64,000 nt of DNA. Origin: Kitasatospora sp. A2-31. GTDB taxonomy: Bacteria; Actinomycetota; Actinomycetes; Streptomycetales; Streptomycetaceae. The translations under genes were made by a program, and so were the position numbers. A model generated the notes under the pieces. The model saw only the letters and a list, made by a program, of their open reading frames with translations, was not told the DNA's origin and made no database searches. The stretch lies in the NCBI RefSeq assembly GCF_022288725.1, contig NZ_JAKNTA010000002.1:306518-370517 (forward strand), written 5' to 3'. This document shows positions 1 to 7,624 of this stretch, in pieces (position 1 is the stretch's first letter; every line of letters starts with the position of its first letter).

Positions 1-818
1 GTGACGCCGTGGTGGTCGAGGTCGGTGAGGAGCCGGGTGGGGGTGATGAGGCCGTGGTCGGGGAGGACGAGGGTGGCGCCGCAGGTGAGGGCGGGGAAGA
101 TCTGTTCGGCTGATGCGTCGAAGGCGAGGGCGGCGAACTGGAGGACGCGGTCGGTGGGGCCGAGGGCGAAGCGGCGGCGTATGCGGGTGGTGTGGGCGGT
201 GAGGTTGGCGCGGGGGATGCCGACGCCTTTGGGGCGTCCGGTGGAGCCGGAGGTGTAGATGATGTAGGCGAGTTGTTGGTCGTGGAGGTGGGGTGGGGGG
301 TTGTCGTCGCGGTCGGTGGTGGGGAGGGGGCCGTCGAGGAGGAGGTGGGCTCCGGCGTCGGTGCGGATGTGGTCGACGCGTTCGGTGGGCCAGGCGGGGT
401 CGATGGGGACGTAGGCGCCGCCGGCTTTGAGGATGGCGAGGACGGCGGTGAGCATGTCGGTTCCGCGGGGCAGGCGGACGGCGACGGGTGTTTCGGTGGT
501 GACGCCGTGGTCGTGGAGCCACCAGGCGAGGCGGTTGGCGCGGGTGTTGAGTTCGGCGTAGGTGAGGGTGGTGTCGCCGGTGCGGACGGCGATGGCGTCC
601 GGGGTGCGGTGGGCCTGGTCCTCGAACTGGGTGATGGTGTCCCGTGCGGGGGTGGGGAGTTCGCCGGTGCCGAGCTGTCGTAGGGTCCGGATCTCCTCGG
701 CGGGCAGGGGGAGTTCGCTGAGGGGGGTGTCGGGGTCGGTGGCGATGGTGGTGAGCAGGGTGCGGCAGCCCTGGATCAGCCGGTCGATCGTCGCCGCGTC
801 GAACAGATCGGTGCGGTA
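1..818. repeat. Module repeat block, copy in NRPS module 2 (pairs with 3085-3902)
   Basis: Near-identical at base level to 3085-3902, offset exactly 3084 bases (1028 codons). It covers the C-A linker and the N-terminal half of the adenylation domain through the A3 and FDAS motifs. Only scattered substitutions were seen, several of them clustered at 545-572. The copy may continue beyond the window. Confidence 0.93.
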
Positions 819-3800
819 CTGCACGAAGCCGCCGGCCGCCCCCGGATCGGTGGTGAAGGTGAACATCAGGTCGAACTTGGTGACCCCGAAGGGGATCTCG
901 GCGGTGTGCAGCCGAGCGGAACCGAGCCGGGGCAGGGCGATGGAACGGACCTCGAGGTCGAACATGGCCTGGAACAGCGGCGACCGGCCCGCGTCGCGAT
1001 CCGGCCGCAGCTCCCGGACGATCCGCTCGTAGGGCACGTCCTGGTGGTCGAGGGCGTCGAGGGTGTGGTCGCGGACGCGGGTGAGGAGGTCGGTGAAGGT
1101 CGGGTCGCCGGTGAGGTCGGCGCGCATGACCAGGGTGTTGACGAAGAGACCGATGAGGTGCTCGACTTCGGGGCGGCCGCGTCCGGCGACGGGGACGCCG
1201 ATGCCGAAGTCGCGCTGTCCGCTCCAGCGGCCGAGCAGGATCTGGAACGCGGCGAGCAGGGTCATGTAGAGGGTGGCGCCGTGGGCCCGGCCCAGGCGTT
1301 CCAGCCGGGCGACGAGCTCGGGTTCGAGGGTGAACTCGCGGGTGGCGCCGGCCCAGGAGGGCTCGGCGGGCCGGGGCCGGTCGGTGGGCAGCTCCGGGGC
1401 CGGCAGCGCGGCCAGCCGCTCGCGCCAGTAGCCCAGGCCCCGCTCCAGGGTCGCGCCGGTCAGTTCCTGGCGCTGCCAGTGCGCGAAGTCCGCGTACTGG
1501 ATGGGGAGATCGGGCAGTGTCCGGCCCTCGTACAGCGCGCCCAGCTCGCGGACCAGCACGCCCAGCGACCAGCCGTCCGAGACGATGTGGTGCAGCGCCA
1601 GGACGAGCAGGTGGTCCTCGGGGCCGAGCCGCCAGGCCGTCACCCGGACCAGCGGGCCCGCCGCCAGGTCGAACGGCTGGTGCAAGTCCTCGCCGGCCTG
1701 CCGGACCGCCTCGCCGTACGGGTCGTCGAGTCCGCACAGGTCGTGCCAGACGGCGGTGAGCTCCGGCGCGGCAGCCACCCGCTGCACGGGCTCCGCGTCG
1801 ACCAGCGGGAAGGTGGTGCGCAGCGACTCGTGGCGGGCGGCGAGCCGCCCCAGCGCCCGGTCCAGGCGTGCCCGGTCGAGTTCGCCCTCGACGCGCCAGG
1901 CCAGGGCCGCCGTGTAGTCGGGGGCCTCGGGGGCGAGCCGGTGCAGGAACCACAGGCCCTCCTGGGCGAAGGAGAGCGGGAAGTCGCCGCTGCGGACCAT
2001 GCGGCCGATCTGCGGCTCGGGGCGCGACGGCGCGGCCGGCAGGGCGGCCGCGAACTCGGCGATGGTCGGCCGCTCGAAGAACAGGCGGACGTCGACGGGC
2101 CGCTCCAGCGCCTTGGTCAGGCGGGCCACGGCCAGGGTGGCGAGGAGGGAGTGGCCGCCGAGGTCGAAGAAGTTGTCGTGGATGCCGATCCGGTCGAGCT
2201 GCAGCACCTCCTGCCAGACCTCGGCGACGGCCTGTTCGGTGGCGTCACGCGGCGGCTCGTTGGTGCCGGACGGCTCGGGCCGGTGGTCGTCGGGGTCGGG
2301 GAGGCGGGTGCGGTCGGTCTTGCCGCCGACGGTGCGGGGGAGTTCGTCGAGGGTGATGAGCAGGGTGGGGACCATGTAGTCGGGCAGTCGTTCGGCGAGC
2401 CATTCGCGGATGTGCTGGGTGGTGGTGTGGGGGTTGGTGGTGTCGGTGGTGGTGAGGTAGGCGATGAGGCGGTCGTGGTGGGTGGTGACGGCGGCGTCGT
2501 GGATGCGGGGGTGTTCGCGGAGGCGGGTTTCGATTTCGCCGGTTTCGATGCGGTAGCCGCGGATCTTGATCTGGTGGTCGGTGCGGCCGTGGTAGGTGAG
2601 GTGGCCGTCGGTGGTCCAGCGGGTGAGGTCGCCGGTGCGGTAGAGGCGGGCGCCGGGTTGGTCGGTGTGGGGGTCGGGGCGGAAGTGGTCGGCGGTGAGG
2701 GCGGGGCGGCCGAGGTAGCCGCGGGCGAGTTGGGTGCCGCCGATGTGGAGTTCGGCGATGGTGCCGAGGGGGGTGGGGGTGAGGTGGGGGTCGAGGAGGT
2801 GGAGGTGGCGGTCGCCGATGGGGCGGCCGATGGGGATGCCGTCGGGGCGGTGGGTGCTGTCGGGTGTGATCTCGAACAGGGTGGTGGTGATCGTCGCCTC
2901 GGTCGGCCCGTATGCGTTCAGCAGCTCGACGTCCGGGTACCGCGCCGTCCAACTGCGCGCCTCGGCCGGCCGGACCACGTCCCCGCCCAGGATCATCAGC
3001 CGCAGCGAGACCGGGAGACCGGCCTCCCGGTCGCTCAACTCGCCGATCAGTTCCCGGAAGTAGGCCGGTGGCAGGTTGGCGACGGTGACGCCGTGGTGGT
3101 CGAGGTCGGTGAGGAGCCGGGTGGGGGTGATGAGGCCGTGGTCGGGGAGGACGAGGGTGGCGCCGCAGGTGAGGGCGGGGAAGATCTGTTCGGCTGATGC
3201 GTCGAAGGCGAGGGCGGCGAACTGGAGGACGCGGTCGGTGGGGCCGAGGGCGAAGCGGCGGCGTATGCGGGTGGTGTGGGCGGTGAGGTTGGCGCGGGGG
3301 ATGCCGACGCCTTTGGGGCGTCCGGTGGAGCCGGAGGTGTAGATGATGTAGGCGAGTTGTTGGTCGTGGAGGTGGGGTGGGGGGTTGTCGTCGCGGTCGG
3401 TGGTGGGGAGAGGGCCGTCGAGGAGGAGGTGGGCTCCGGCGTCGGTGCGGATGTGGTCGACGCGTTCGGTGGGCCAGGCGGGGTCGATGGGGACGTAGGC
3501 GCCGCCGGCTTTGAGGATGGCGAGGACGGCGGTGAGCATGTCGGTTCCGCGGGGCAGGCGGACGGCGACGGGTGTTTCGGTGGTGACGCCGTGGTCGTGG
3601 AGCCACCAGGCGAGGCGGTTGGCGCGGGGGTTGAGTTCGGCGTAGGGGAGGGGGGGGTCGCCGGTGCGGACGGCGATGGCGTCCGGGGTGCGGTGGGCCT
3701 GGTCCTCGAACTGGGTGATGGTGTCCCGTGCGGGGGTGGGGAGTTCGCCGGTGCCGAGCTGTCGTAGGGTCCGGATCTCCTCGGCGGGCAGGGGGAGTTC

Positions 3801-5105
3801 GCTGAGGGGGGTGTCGGGGTCGGTGGCGATGGTGGTGAGCAGGGTGCGGCAGCCCTGGACCAGCCGGTCGATCGTCGCCGCGTCGAACAGATCGGTGCGG
3901 TAGACGAAGGTCATCGCCACCCCGTCCGCACGCGGCTGGGCGAACAGGGACACCGAGAAGAGGGCCCGGGGCCGGTCGGTCCCGAAGTCGCTGAACCGCA
4001 GCGCGCCGGGGGCCGGGGCGGCGTCCGGCAGGTTCTGCATGGCGAACCAGGCGTCGATCAGGGAGTCGGTGTCCGGGCGATCCGGCCGCAGCTCCCGGAC
4101 GATCCGCTCGTAGGGCACGTCCTGGTGGTCGAGGGCGTCGAGGGTGTGGTCGCGGACGCGGGTGAGGAGGTCGGTGAAGGTCGGGTCGCCGGTGAGGTCG
4201 GCGCGCATGACCAGGGTGTTGACGAAGAGGCCGATGAGGTGCTCGACTTCGGGGCGGCCGCGTCCGGCGACGGGGACGCCGATGCCGAAGTCGCGCTGTC
4301 CGCTCCAGCGGCCGAGCAGGATCTGGAACGCGGCGAGCAGGGTCATGTAGAGGGTGGCGCCGTGGGCCCGGCCCAGGCGTTCCAGCCGGGCGACGAGCTC
4401 GGGTTCGAGGGTGAACTCGCGGGTGGCGCCGGCCCAGGAGGGCTCTGCGGGCCGGGGCCGGTCGGTGGGCAGCTCCAGGGCCGGCAGCGCGGCCAGCCGC
4501 TCGCGCCAGTAGCCCAGGCCCCGCTCCAGGCTCGCGCCGGTCAGCTCCTGGCGCTGCCAGCGCGCGAAGTCCGCGTACTGGACGGGGAGATCGGGCAGCG
4601 CGTCACCCGCGTACAGCGCGCCCAGCTCGCGCAGCAGCACGCCCAGCGACCAGCCGTCCGAGACGATGTGGTGGACGGCGACCAGCAGGACGTGCTCGGT
4701 CGGACCCAGGCGCCAGACGACGACCCGTATCAGCGGTCCCGAGGCGAGGTCGAACGGTCGGCCCGCCACGGCCTCGGCCTGCCGCGCCACCTCGGCGGCG
4801 TCGACGGCATCGCGCCACTCGATCCGCACGTCCGACCGGTCGGCGACCAGAGCGCGGGGCACACCGTCGCGTTCGACGAAGCGCGTACGCAGCGACGCGT
4901 GCCGCTCCAGCAGTCCGGCCACTGCCCGCTCCAGCACCGGTCTCTCCAGCGGACCGTGGACGCACCACATCGGTGACGCGATGTACTCGGCACCGCGACC
5001 GCCCCCCAGGCGGTCGAGGAACCACATGCGGTGTTGCGCGAACGACGGTTCGTACTCGCTCTCGGTCCGACCCTCCGGCCGGAGGTCCTGCGTTCCTGAC
5101 TGCAC
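1..5105 (-). CDS. Nonribosomal peptide synthetase, C-A-T-C-A, 3' end beyond the window
   Basis: Multimodular peptide synthetase, about 1,700 residues visible with no stop before the left edge. In order: condensation domain 1 (HHIVSDGW at about residue 145), adenylation domain 1 (core A1 near 488, A3 motif TSGSTGRPKG near 590, FDAS near 634, NAYGPTEATI near 720), carrier domain with DNFFDLGGHSL (Ser near 986), condensation domain 2 (HHIVSDGW near 1172) and adenylation domain 2, cut inside its core. Beginning with a C domain implies an elongation subunit that receives a chain from another protein. Start taken as GTG at 5105, 9 bases after a GAGGGGGG box; another GTG lies six codons upstream. 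The A1 pocket residues read by eye (GrsA numbering 235-331) are D-A-E-A-M-L-A-I-T; I assign no substrate. The modules share near-identical blocks, listed separately. Confidence 0.95.
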   Translation of the reverse strand, partial: MQSGTQDLRPEGRTESEYEPSFAQHRMWFLDRLGGGRGAEYIASPMWCVHGPLERPVLERAVAGLLERHASLRTRFVERDGVPRALVADRSDVRIEWRDAVDAAEVARQAEAVAGRPFDLASGPLIRVVVWRLGPTEHVLLVAVHHIVSDGWSLGVLLRELGALYAGDALPDLPVQYADFARWQRQELTGASLERGLGYWRERLAALPALELPTDRPRPAEPSWAGATREFTLEPELVARLERLGRAHGATLYMTLLAAFQILLGRWSGQRDFGIGVPVAGRGRPEVEHLIGLFVNTLVMRADLTGDPTFTDLLTRVRDHTLDALDHQDVPYERIVRELRPDRPDTDSLIDAWFAMQNLPDAAPAPGALRFSDFGTDRPRALFSVSLFAQPRADGVAMTFVYRTDLFDAATIDRLVQGCRTLLTTIATDPDTPLSELPLPAEEIRTLRQLGTGELPTPARDTITQFEDQAHRTPDAIAVRTGDPPLPYAELNPRANRLAWWLHDHGVTTETPVAVRLPRGTDMLTAVLAILKAGGAYVPIDPAWPTERVDHIRTDAGAHLLLDGPLPTTDRDDNPPPHLHDQQLAYIIYTSGSTGRPKGVGIPRANLTAHTTRIRRRFALGPTDRVLQFAALAFDASAEQIFPALTCGATLVLPDHGLITPTRLLTDLDHHGVTVANLPPAYFRELIGELSDREAGLPVSLRLMILGGDVVRPAEARSWTARYPDVELLNAYGPTEATITTTLFEITPDSTHRPDGIPIGRPIGDRHLHLLDPHLTPTPLGTIAELHIGGTQLARGYLGRPALTADHFRPDPHTDQPGARLYRTGDLTRWTTDGHLTYHGRTDHQIKIRGYRIETGEIETRLREHPRIHDAAVTTHHDRLIAYLTTTDTTNPHTTTQHIREWLAERLPDYMVPTLLITLDELPRTVGGKTDRTRLPDPDDHRPEPSGTNEPPRDATEQAVAEVWQEVLQLDRIGIHDNFFDLGGHSLLATLAVARLTKALERPVDVRLFFERPTIAEFAAALPAAPSRPEPQIGRMVRSGDFPLSFAQEGLWFLHRLAPEAPDYTAALAWRVEGELDRARLDRALGRLAARHESLRTTFPLVDAEPVQRVAAAPELTAVWHDLCGLDDPYGEAVRQAGEDLHQPFDLAAGPLVRVTAWRLGPEDHLLVLALHHIVSDGWSLGVLVRELGALYEGRTLPDLPIQYADFAHWQRQELTGATLERGLGYWRERLAALPAPELPTDRPRPAEPSWAGATREFTLEPELVARLERLGRAHGATLYMTLLAAFQILLGRWSGQRDFGIGVPVAGRGRPEVEHLIGLFVNTLVMRADLTGDPTFTDLLTRVRDHTLDALDHQDVPYERIVRELRPDRDAGRSPLFQAMFDLEVRSIALPRLGSARLHTAEIPFGVTKFDLMFTFTTDPGAAGGFVQYRTDLFDAATIDRLIQGCRTLLTTIATDPDTPLSELPLPAEEIRTLRQLGTGELPTPARDTITQFEDQAHRTPDAIAVRTGDTTLTYAELNTRANRLAWWLHDHGVTTETPVAVRLPRGTDMLTAVLAILKAGGAYVPIDPAWPTERVDHIRTDAGAHLLLDGPLPTTDRDDNPPPHLHDQQLAYIIYTSGSTGRPKGVGIPRANLTAHTTRIRRRFALGPTDRVLQFAALAFDASAEQIFPALTCGATLVLPDHGLITPTRLLTDLDHHGV
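998..1592. repeat. C-domain repeat block, module 2 copy (pairs with 4079-4673)
   Basis: High base-level identity to 4079-4673 at offset 3081, one codon different from the A-domain block offset, so an in-frame 3-base indel lies between the blocks. Covers the middle of the condensation domain and ends at the HHxxxDG motif. Beyond it the N-terminal parts of the two C domains diverge. Confidence 0.9.
3085..3902. repeat. Module repeat block, copy in NRPS module 1 (pairs with 1-818)
   Basis: Partner of 1-818. Identity stops sharply at the GCGGTA near 3902. To the right the two C domains differ until 4079. Four T-to-G differences at 3629, 3647, 3653 and 3656 distinguish this copy. Confidence 0.93.
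4079..4673. repeat. C-domain repeat block, module 1 copy (pairs with 998-1592)
   Basis: Partner of 998-1592. The mosaic of identical and divergent patches within homologous C domains suggests local recombination or gene conversion rather than one uniform duplication. Confidence 0.9.
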
Positions 5106-5252
5106 GGTGGATGCCCCCCTCACGCCGATGCCCGATCCCTCGGCTGTCGCGTACGCATGTGTCGGTGATATCCCGGAGAGACGGGCGAGGCATAGAGAAT
5201 GTGCAGGAGGTGTGGTGGCGTTGGGGGCGCATGGTGGAGTAAGGGGGCGCAT

Positions 5253-5303
5253 TCTGTGCATTCGCCTGACGCCAGGCGCGCTCTGTGCATGGACCTGACG
5301 CCA
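5253..5303. promoter_or_regulatory. Pair of 22-base direct repeats upstream of the NRPS gene
   Basis: Within the 489-base region between the divergent NRPS and nuclease genes, 5253-5274 and 5282-5303 match at 19 of 22 positions (TCTGTGCAT, three variable bases, CCTGACGCCA). Start-to-start spacing is 29 bases, about three helical turns, and the pair lies about 150-200 bases upstream of the NRPS start. Binding by a regulator is inference. No other gene is seen in 5106-5594. Confidence 0.45.
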
Positions 5304-5528
5304 CTGGCCTCGCGTGGCGCATCGGACGGCCTCCCGTCCCCGGCGGCCCGCACGTCGCACGCACACGCGCCGTCGCACGCGACGCACGAGCACGCGGCAC
5401 TCCCACCCGACGCGCCCGCCCCCGCCCCCCGACGGGAGGTGTGTGTGTGGGGGGCGGATCGTCCGGCATGGGTGGGCGCTCCGACATGAGGCGGTCATGG
5501 CGAAATCGTCAATTGTGAGACATGCCTG

Positions 5529-5544
5529 ACGAATAGTCATTCGT
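5529..5544. promoter_or_regulatory. Inverted repeat ACGAAT-N4-ATTCGT upstream of the Mrr-TerD gene
   Basis: Perfect 6-base arms with a 4-base spacer, about 50 bases before the ATG at 5595, in a locally A+T-richer stretch typical of a promoter. Probably an operator for the downstream gene; the regulator is unknown. Confidence 0.45.
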
Positions 5545-5594
5545 TCCCATACTCTGGCGCCTGCCAACCGCCGGTCATCTTCGAGGGAGCACCC

Positions 5595-6686
5595 ATGTCC
5601 CGGAGTCGGAAGCTTCACCGCCTCAACAACCCCGACACCGACGAGCGCCGCGCGCAGCGGCTGCTGTTCCGTCACCTCCGCGACGACACCACGGCGAACC
5701 GCGGCCGGATGGCGAAGCGCGTGCGTGAGCTCCAGCTCCTCCTGACGATGGAGCCGGTCGACTTCGAGCTGCTCGTGGCCCGGTTGATGGAGGCCATGGG
5801 CATGAAGGTCGAGCTCACCGCCAGGTCGCGGGACGGCGGGGTGGACGTGCGAGGGACCGATCCGGATCCGTTCCGCGGCGGGAACGTGATCGTGCAGGTC
5901 AAGCGGTATCGGGACACGGTGACGCCCTCGGCCGTCCGCGACCTCTACGGCACCCTTCAGCACGACCGGGACGCGACGAAGGCCGTCCTCGTCACAACGA
6001 GCAGGTTCGGCCCGAGCTCGCACCAGTTCGTCTCCGGCAAGCCGATCACCCTGATCAACGGCGCCGAGCTGGTCGGCCTGCTCAAGCACCACGGCTTCCA
6101 CGAAGTGTTCGCGGCGGCCCGCCACGGCGCCGCAGGCGGCGTCGGTGCAGACGGCGAGGGACTGCCCGGGATCGAGGTGGCCGCCGAGCCTGCCCGCCTC
6201 CTCCTCCACTGGACCGGCGAGGACGAGTACGACATCGCAGCCCTGGTGTGCGGGGGTAACAAGGCCCTGTCGGACGATCACCTGGTGTTCTACAACAACT
6301 GCTCCACGCCCGACGGCTCGGTGCGTCTGGTCACCGGCTACGACGACGCCAATGCCTGCCTCATGGTCGACTTCGACGGGCTCCCCGCTGAGGCCGACCG
6401 GCTGGTCATCATCGCCGCGGCCGACGTCGAGAACCATCCGGAGGCGACCATGGCCGGGTTCGCCGGGCCGGCGCTGATCCTCGAAGCCGGCGCCGACCAG
6501 GACCCGGCCGTGGCGCACCTGGCCGACGGCGCCGCGGCCAACACCGCGATGCGGATGGGCCGGTTCGATCGCGACGCCGCCGGCAACTGGGACTTCACCC
6601 CGGCCATCGCCGGATACCCGGGCGGACTGCGCCAAGCCGTCGTCGCCTACGGGCTAGAGGTCGAGGAAGCCCCGGCGCCGGCCTGA
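5595..6686 (+). CDS. Mrr-like restriction nuclease fused to a TerD-family domain
   Basis: 363 residues. The first half (about 50-165) looks like a PD-(D/E)XK Mrr-type endonuclease: DFELLVARLMEAMGMKVE is the family's opening helix, followed by SRDGGVDV (Asp84) and IVQVKRY (Gln101, Lys103) as the probable catalytic residues. The second half (about 185-358) resembles TerD, with LSDDHLVFYNN, then TPDGSV, and NWDF and YPGGL near the end. TerD domains come from tellurite-resistance/stress systems and several bind calcium. The fusion suggests a cytoplasmic DNA-cleaving effector or sensor in stress or phage defence; that role is inferred. Start is ATG with GAGGGA 8 bases upstream. It stands alone between unrelated minus-strand genes. 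Confidence 0.85.
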   Translation: MSRSRKLHRLNNPDTDERRAQRLLFRHLRDDTTANRGRMAKRVRELQLLLTMEPVDFELLVARLMEAMGMKVELTARSRDGGVDVRGTDPDPFRGGNVIVQVKRYRDTVTPSAVRDLYGTLQHDRDATKAVLVTTSRFGPSSHQFVSGKPITLINGAELVGLLKHHGFHEVFAAARHGAAGGVGADGEGLPGIEVAAEPARLLLHWTGEDEYDIAALVCGGNKALSDDHLVFYNNCSTPDGSVRLVTGYDDANACLMVDFDGLPAEADRLVIIAAADVENHPEATMAGFAGPALILEAGADQDPAVAHLADGAAANTAMRMGRFDRDAAGNWDFTPAIAGYPGGLRQAVVAYGLEVEEAPAPA

Positions 6687-6853
6687 GCGGGTGTCCCACG
6701 TGGCAGGCTACGCGGGCTTCTTGTAGCAGGTCGGGGCGGCGGCCGGGCCGAGGTCGACGAGGAGGTGCGTGCCCCTTCGTTCGGATCGGACGGTGAGCCG
6801 GCGGCGGGCGCCGCCGGGGTCTTCCTCGGCGGCCCCCGGTGAGCCCTTCGAGG

Positions 6854-7624
6854 TCACACGGGCGGCATCAGGTCGCTCTCGCTGACGGTGTACGTCAGCA
6901 GCGGGTAGACGAAGTCCGTTTCCTGGTTCTCGCGGCGCCGCAGTCGGTAGAACTCGCGCCTCTGGTCGTCGTCGGCGGGCGTGAGGCGTGCACCGTGCGG
7001 GAGGTACGCATGCCCTTCGCGGAACCGGACGGGTGTCTTCGATGTGCGGAAGGTGACGCCCAGCCATCGGTTGTCCCCCGTTCGGCCGGGCGCGTCCAGC
7101 ACGATCCTGTGCCTGAGCCGCCGATTCGCGTCGACGGAGAACGTCACGACACTGTGGTGGGCCAGGGGGATCTCGAACCCCTCGCCGCCGAACTCCTTTT
7201 CCTCGAAGACCAGTTTCCTCGGCGGGCTCGCTTCGGGGTCCTGGTAACAGCTGAAGACGGCGATGAACGACTCGTCGGCCAGGTCGAGGGCCTGGTCGGA
7301 ATGGCTGCCCATGGTTCTGTAGGCGTCCGTGTAGACCTCGATGAGGGCGTTGTTGAAGTCGACCGGAAGCGCGGCGAGTTCCCGAACCCGTTGCGCCAGC
7401 CGTTCGTGCACCGGGCGGAAGCGCTGCGTCGGGCTGCTGTAGCCGGTGGTGGTGCGCACGAGGGGCACGTCTCCCGCCTCGTCGAGCTTGGCGAGCGTGG
7501 CCCCGCGCCGACCTCTTCCCAGGTCTTCCAGCCGAGCCGAGGCGGACAGCTCCGGGAAGAGGTTCTCCTCGGTCGGCAGGGCGTACGAGACGACCTCGTC
7601 CGAGATCCTAGAACCGGGGGGCAA
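6854..7624 (-). CDS. AlkB-like 2-oxoglutarate/Fe(II) dioxygenase (short paralogue)
   Basis: 256 residues. The iron-binding triad of the AlkB-type double-stranded beta-helix fold is visible: GSHSD (His108, Asp110) and LRHRIV (His172), with Arg193 in the TFRTS strand as probable 2-oxoglutarate contact. The NNALIEVYTD segment before the HxD motif is also typical. Family members oxidise methylated nucleic acids or small substrates; the substrate is unknown here. Its start overlaps the end of the upstream paralogue by 17 bases, so the two are probably translationally coupled. The C-terminal tail (LTPADDDQRREFYRLRRREN and following) matches the paralogue's tail and is not part of the usual AlkB core. 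The 167 bases downstream (6687-6853) hold no gene I can support. Confidence 0.72.
   Translation of the reverse strand: MPPGSRISDEVVSYALPTEENLFPELSASARLEDLGRGRRGATLAKLDEAGDVPLVRTTTGYSSPTQRFRPVHERLAQRVRELAALPVDFNNALIEVYTDAYRTMGSHSDQALDLADESFIAVFSCYQDPEASPPRKLVFEEKEFGGEGFEIPLAHHSVVTFSVDANRRLRHRIVLDAPGRTGDNRWLGVTFRTSKTPVRFREGHAYLPHGARLTPADDDQRREFYRLRRRENQETDFVYPLLTYTVSESDLMPPV

Noticed and set aside
906-3197. Long plus-strand open frame opposite the NRPS
   Set aside because: Gly/Val/Ala-rich translation without motifs; it is the complement of the adenylation and condensation domains, whose motifs are clear on the minus strand.
6708-7067. Separate gene after the short AlkB-like gene
   Set aside because: It overlaps the dioxygenase end in another frame, has no ribosome-binding site and no recognisable motif; at most a remnant.
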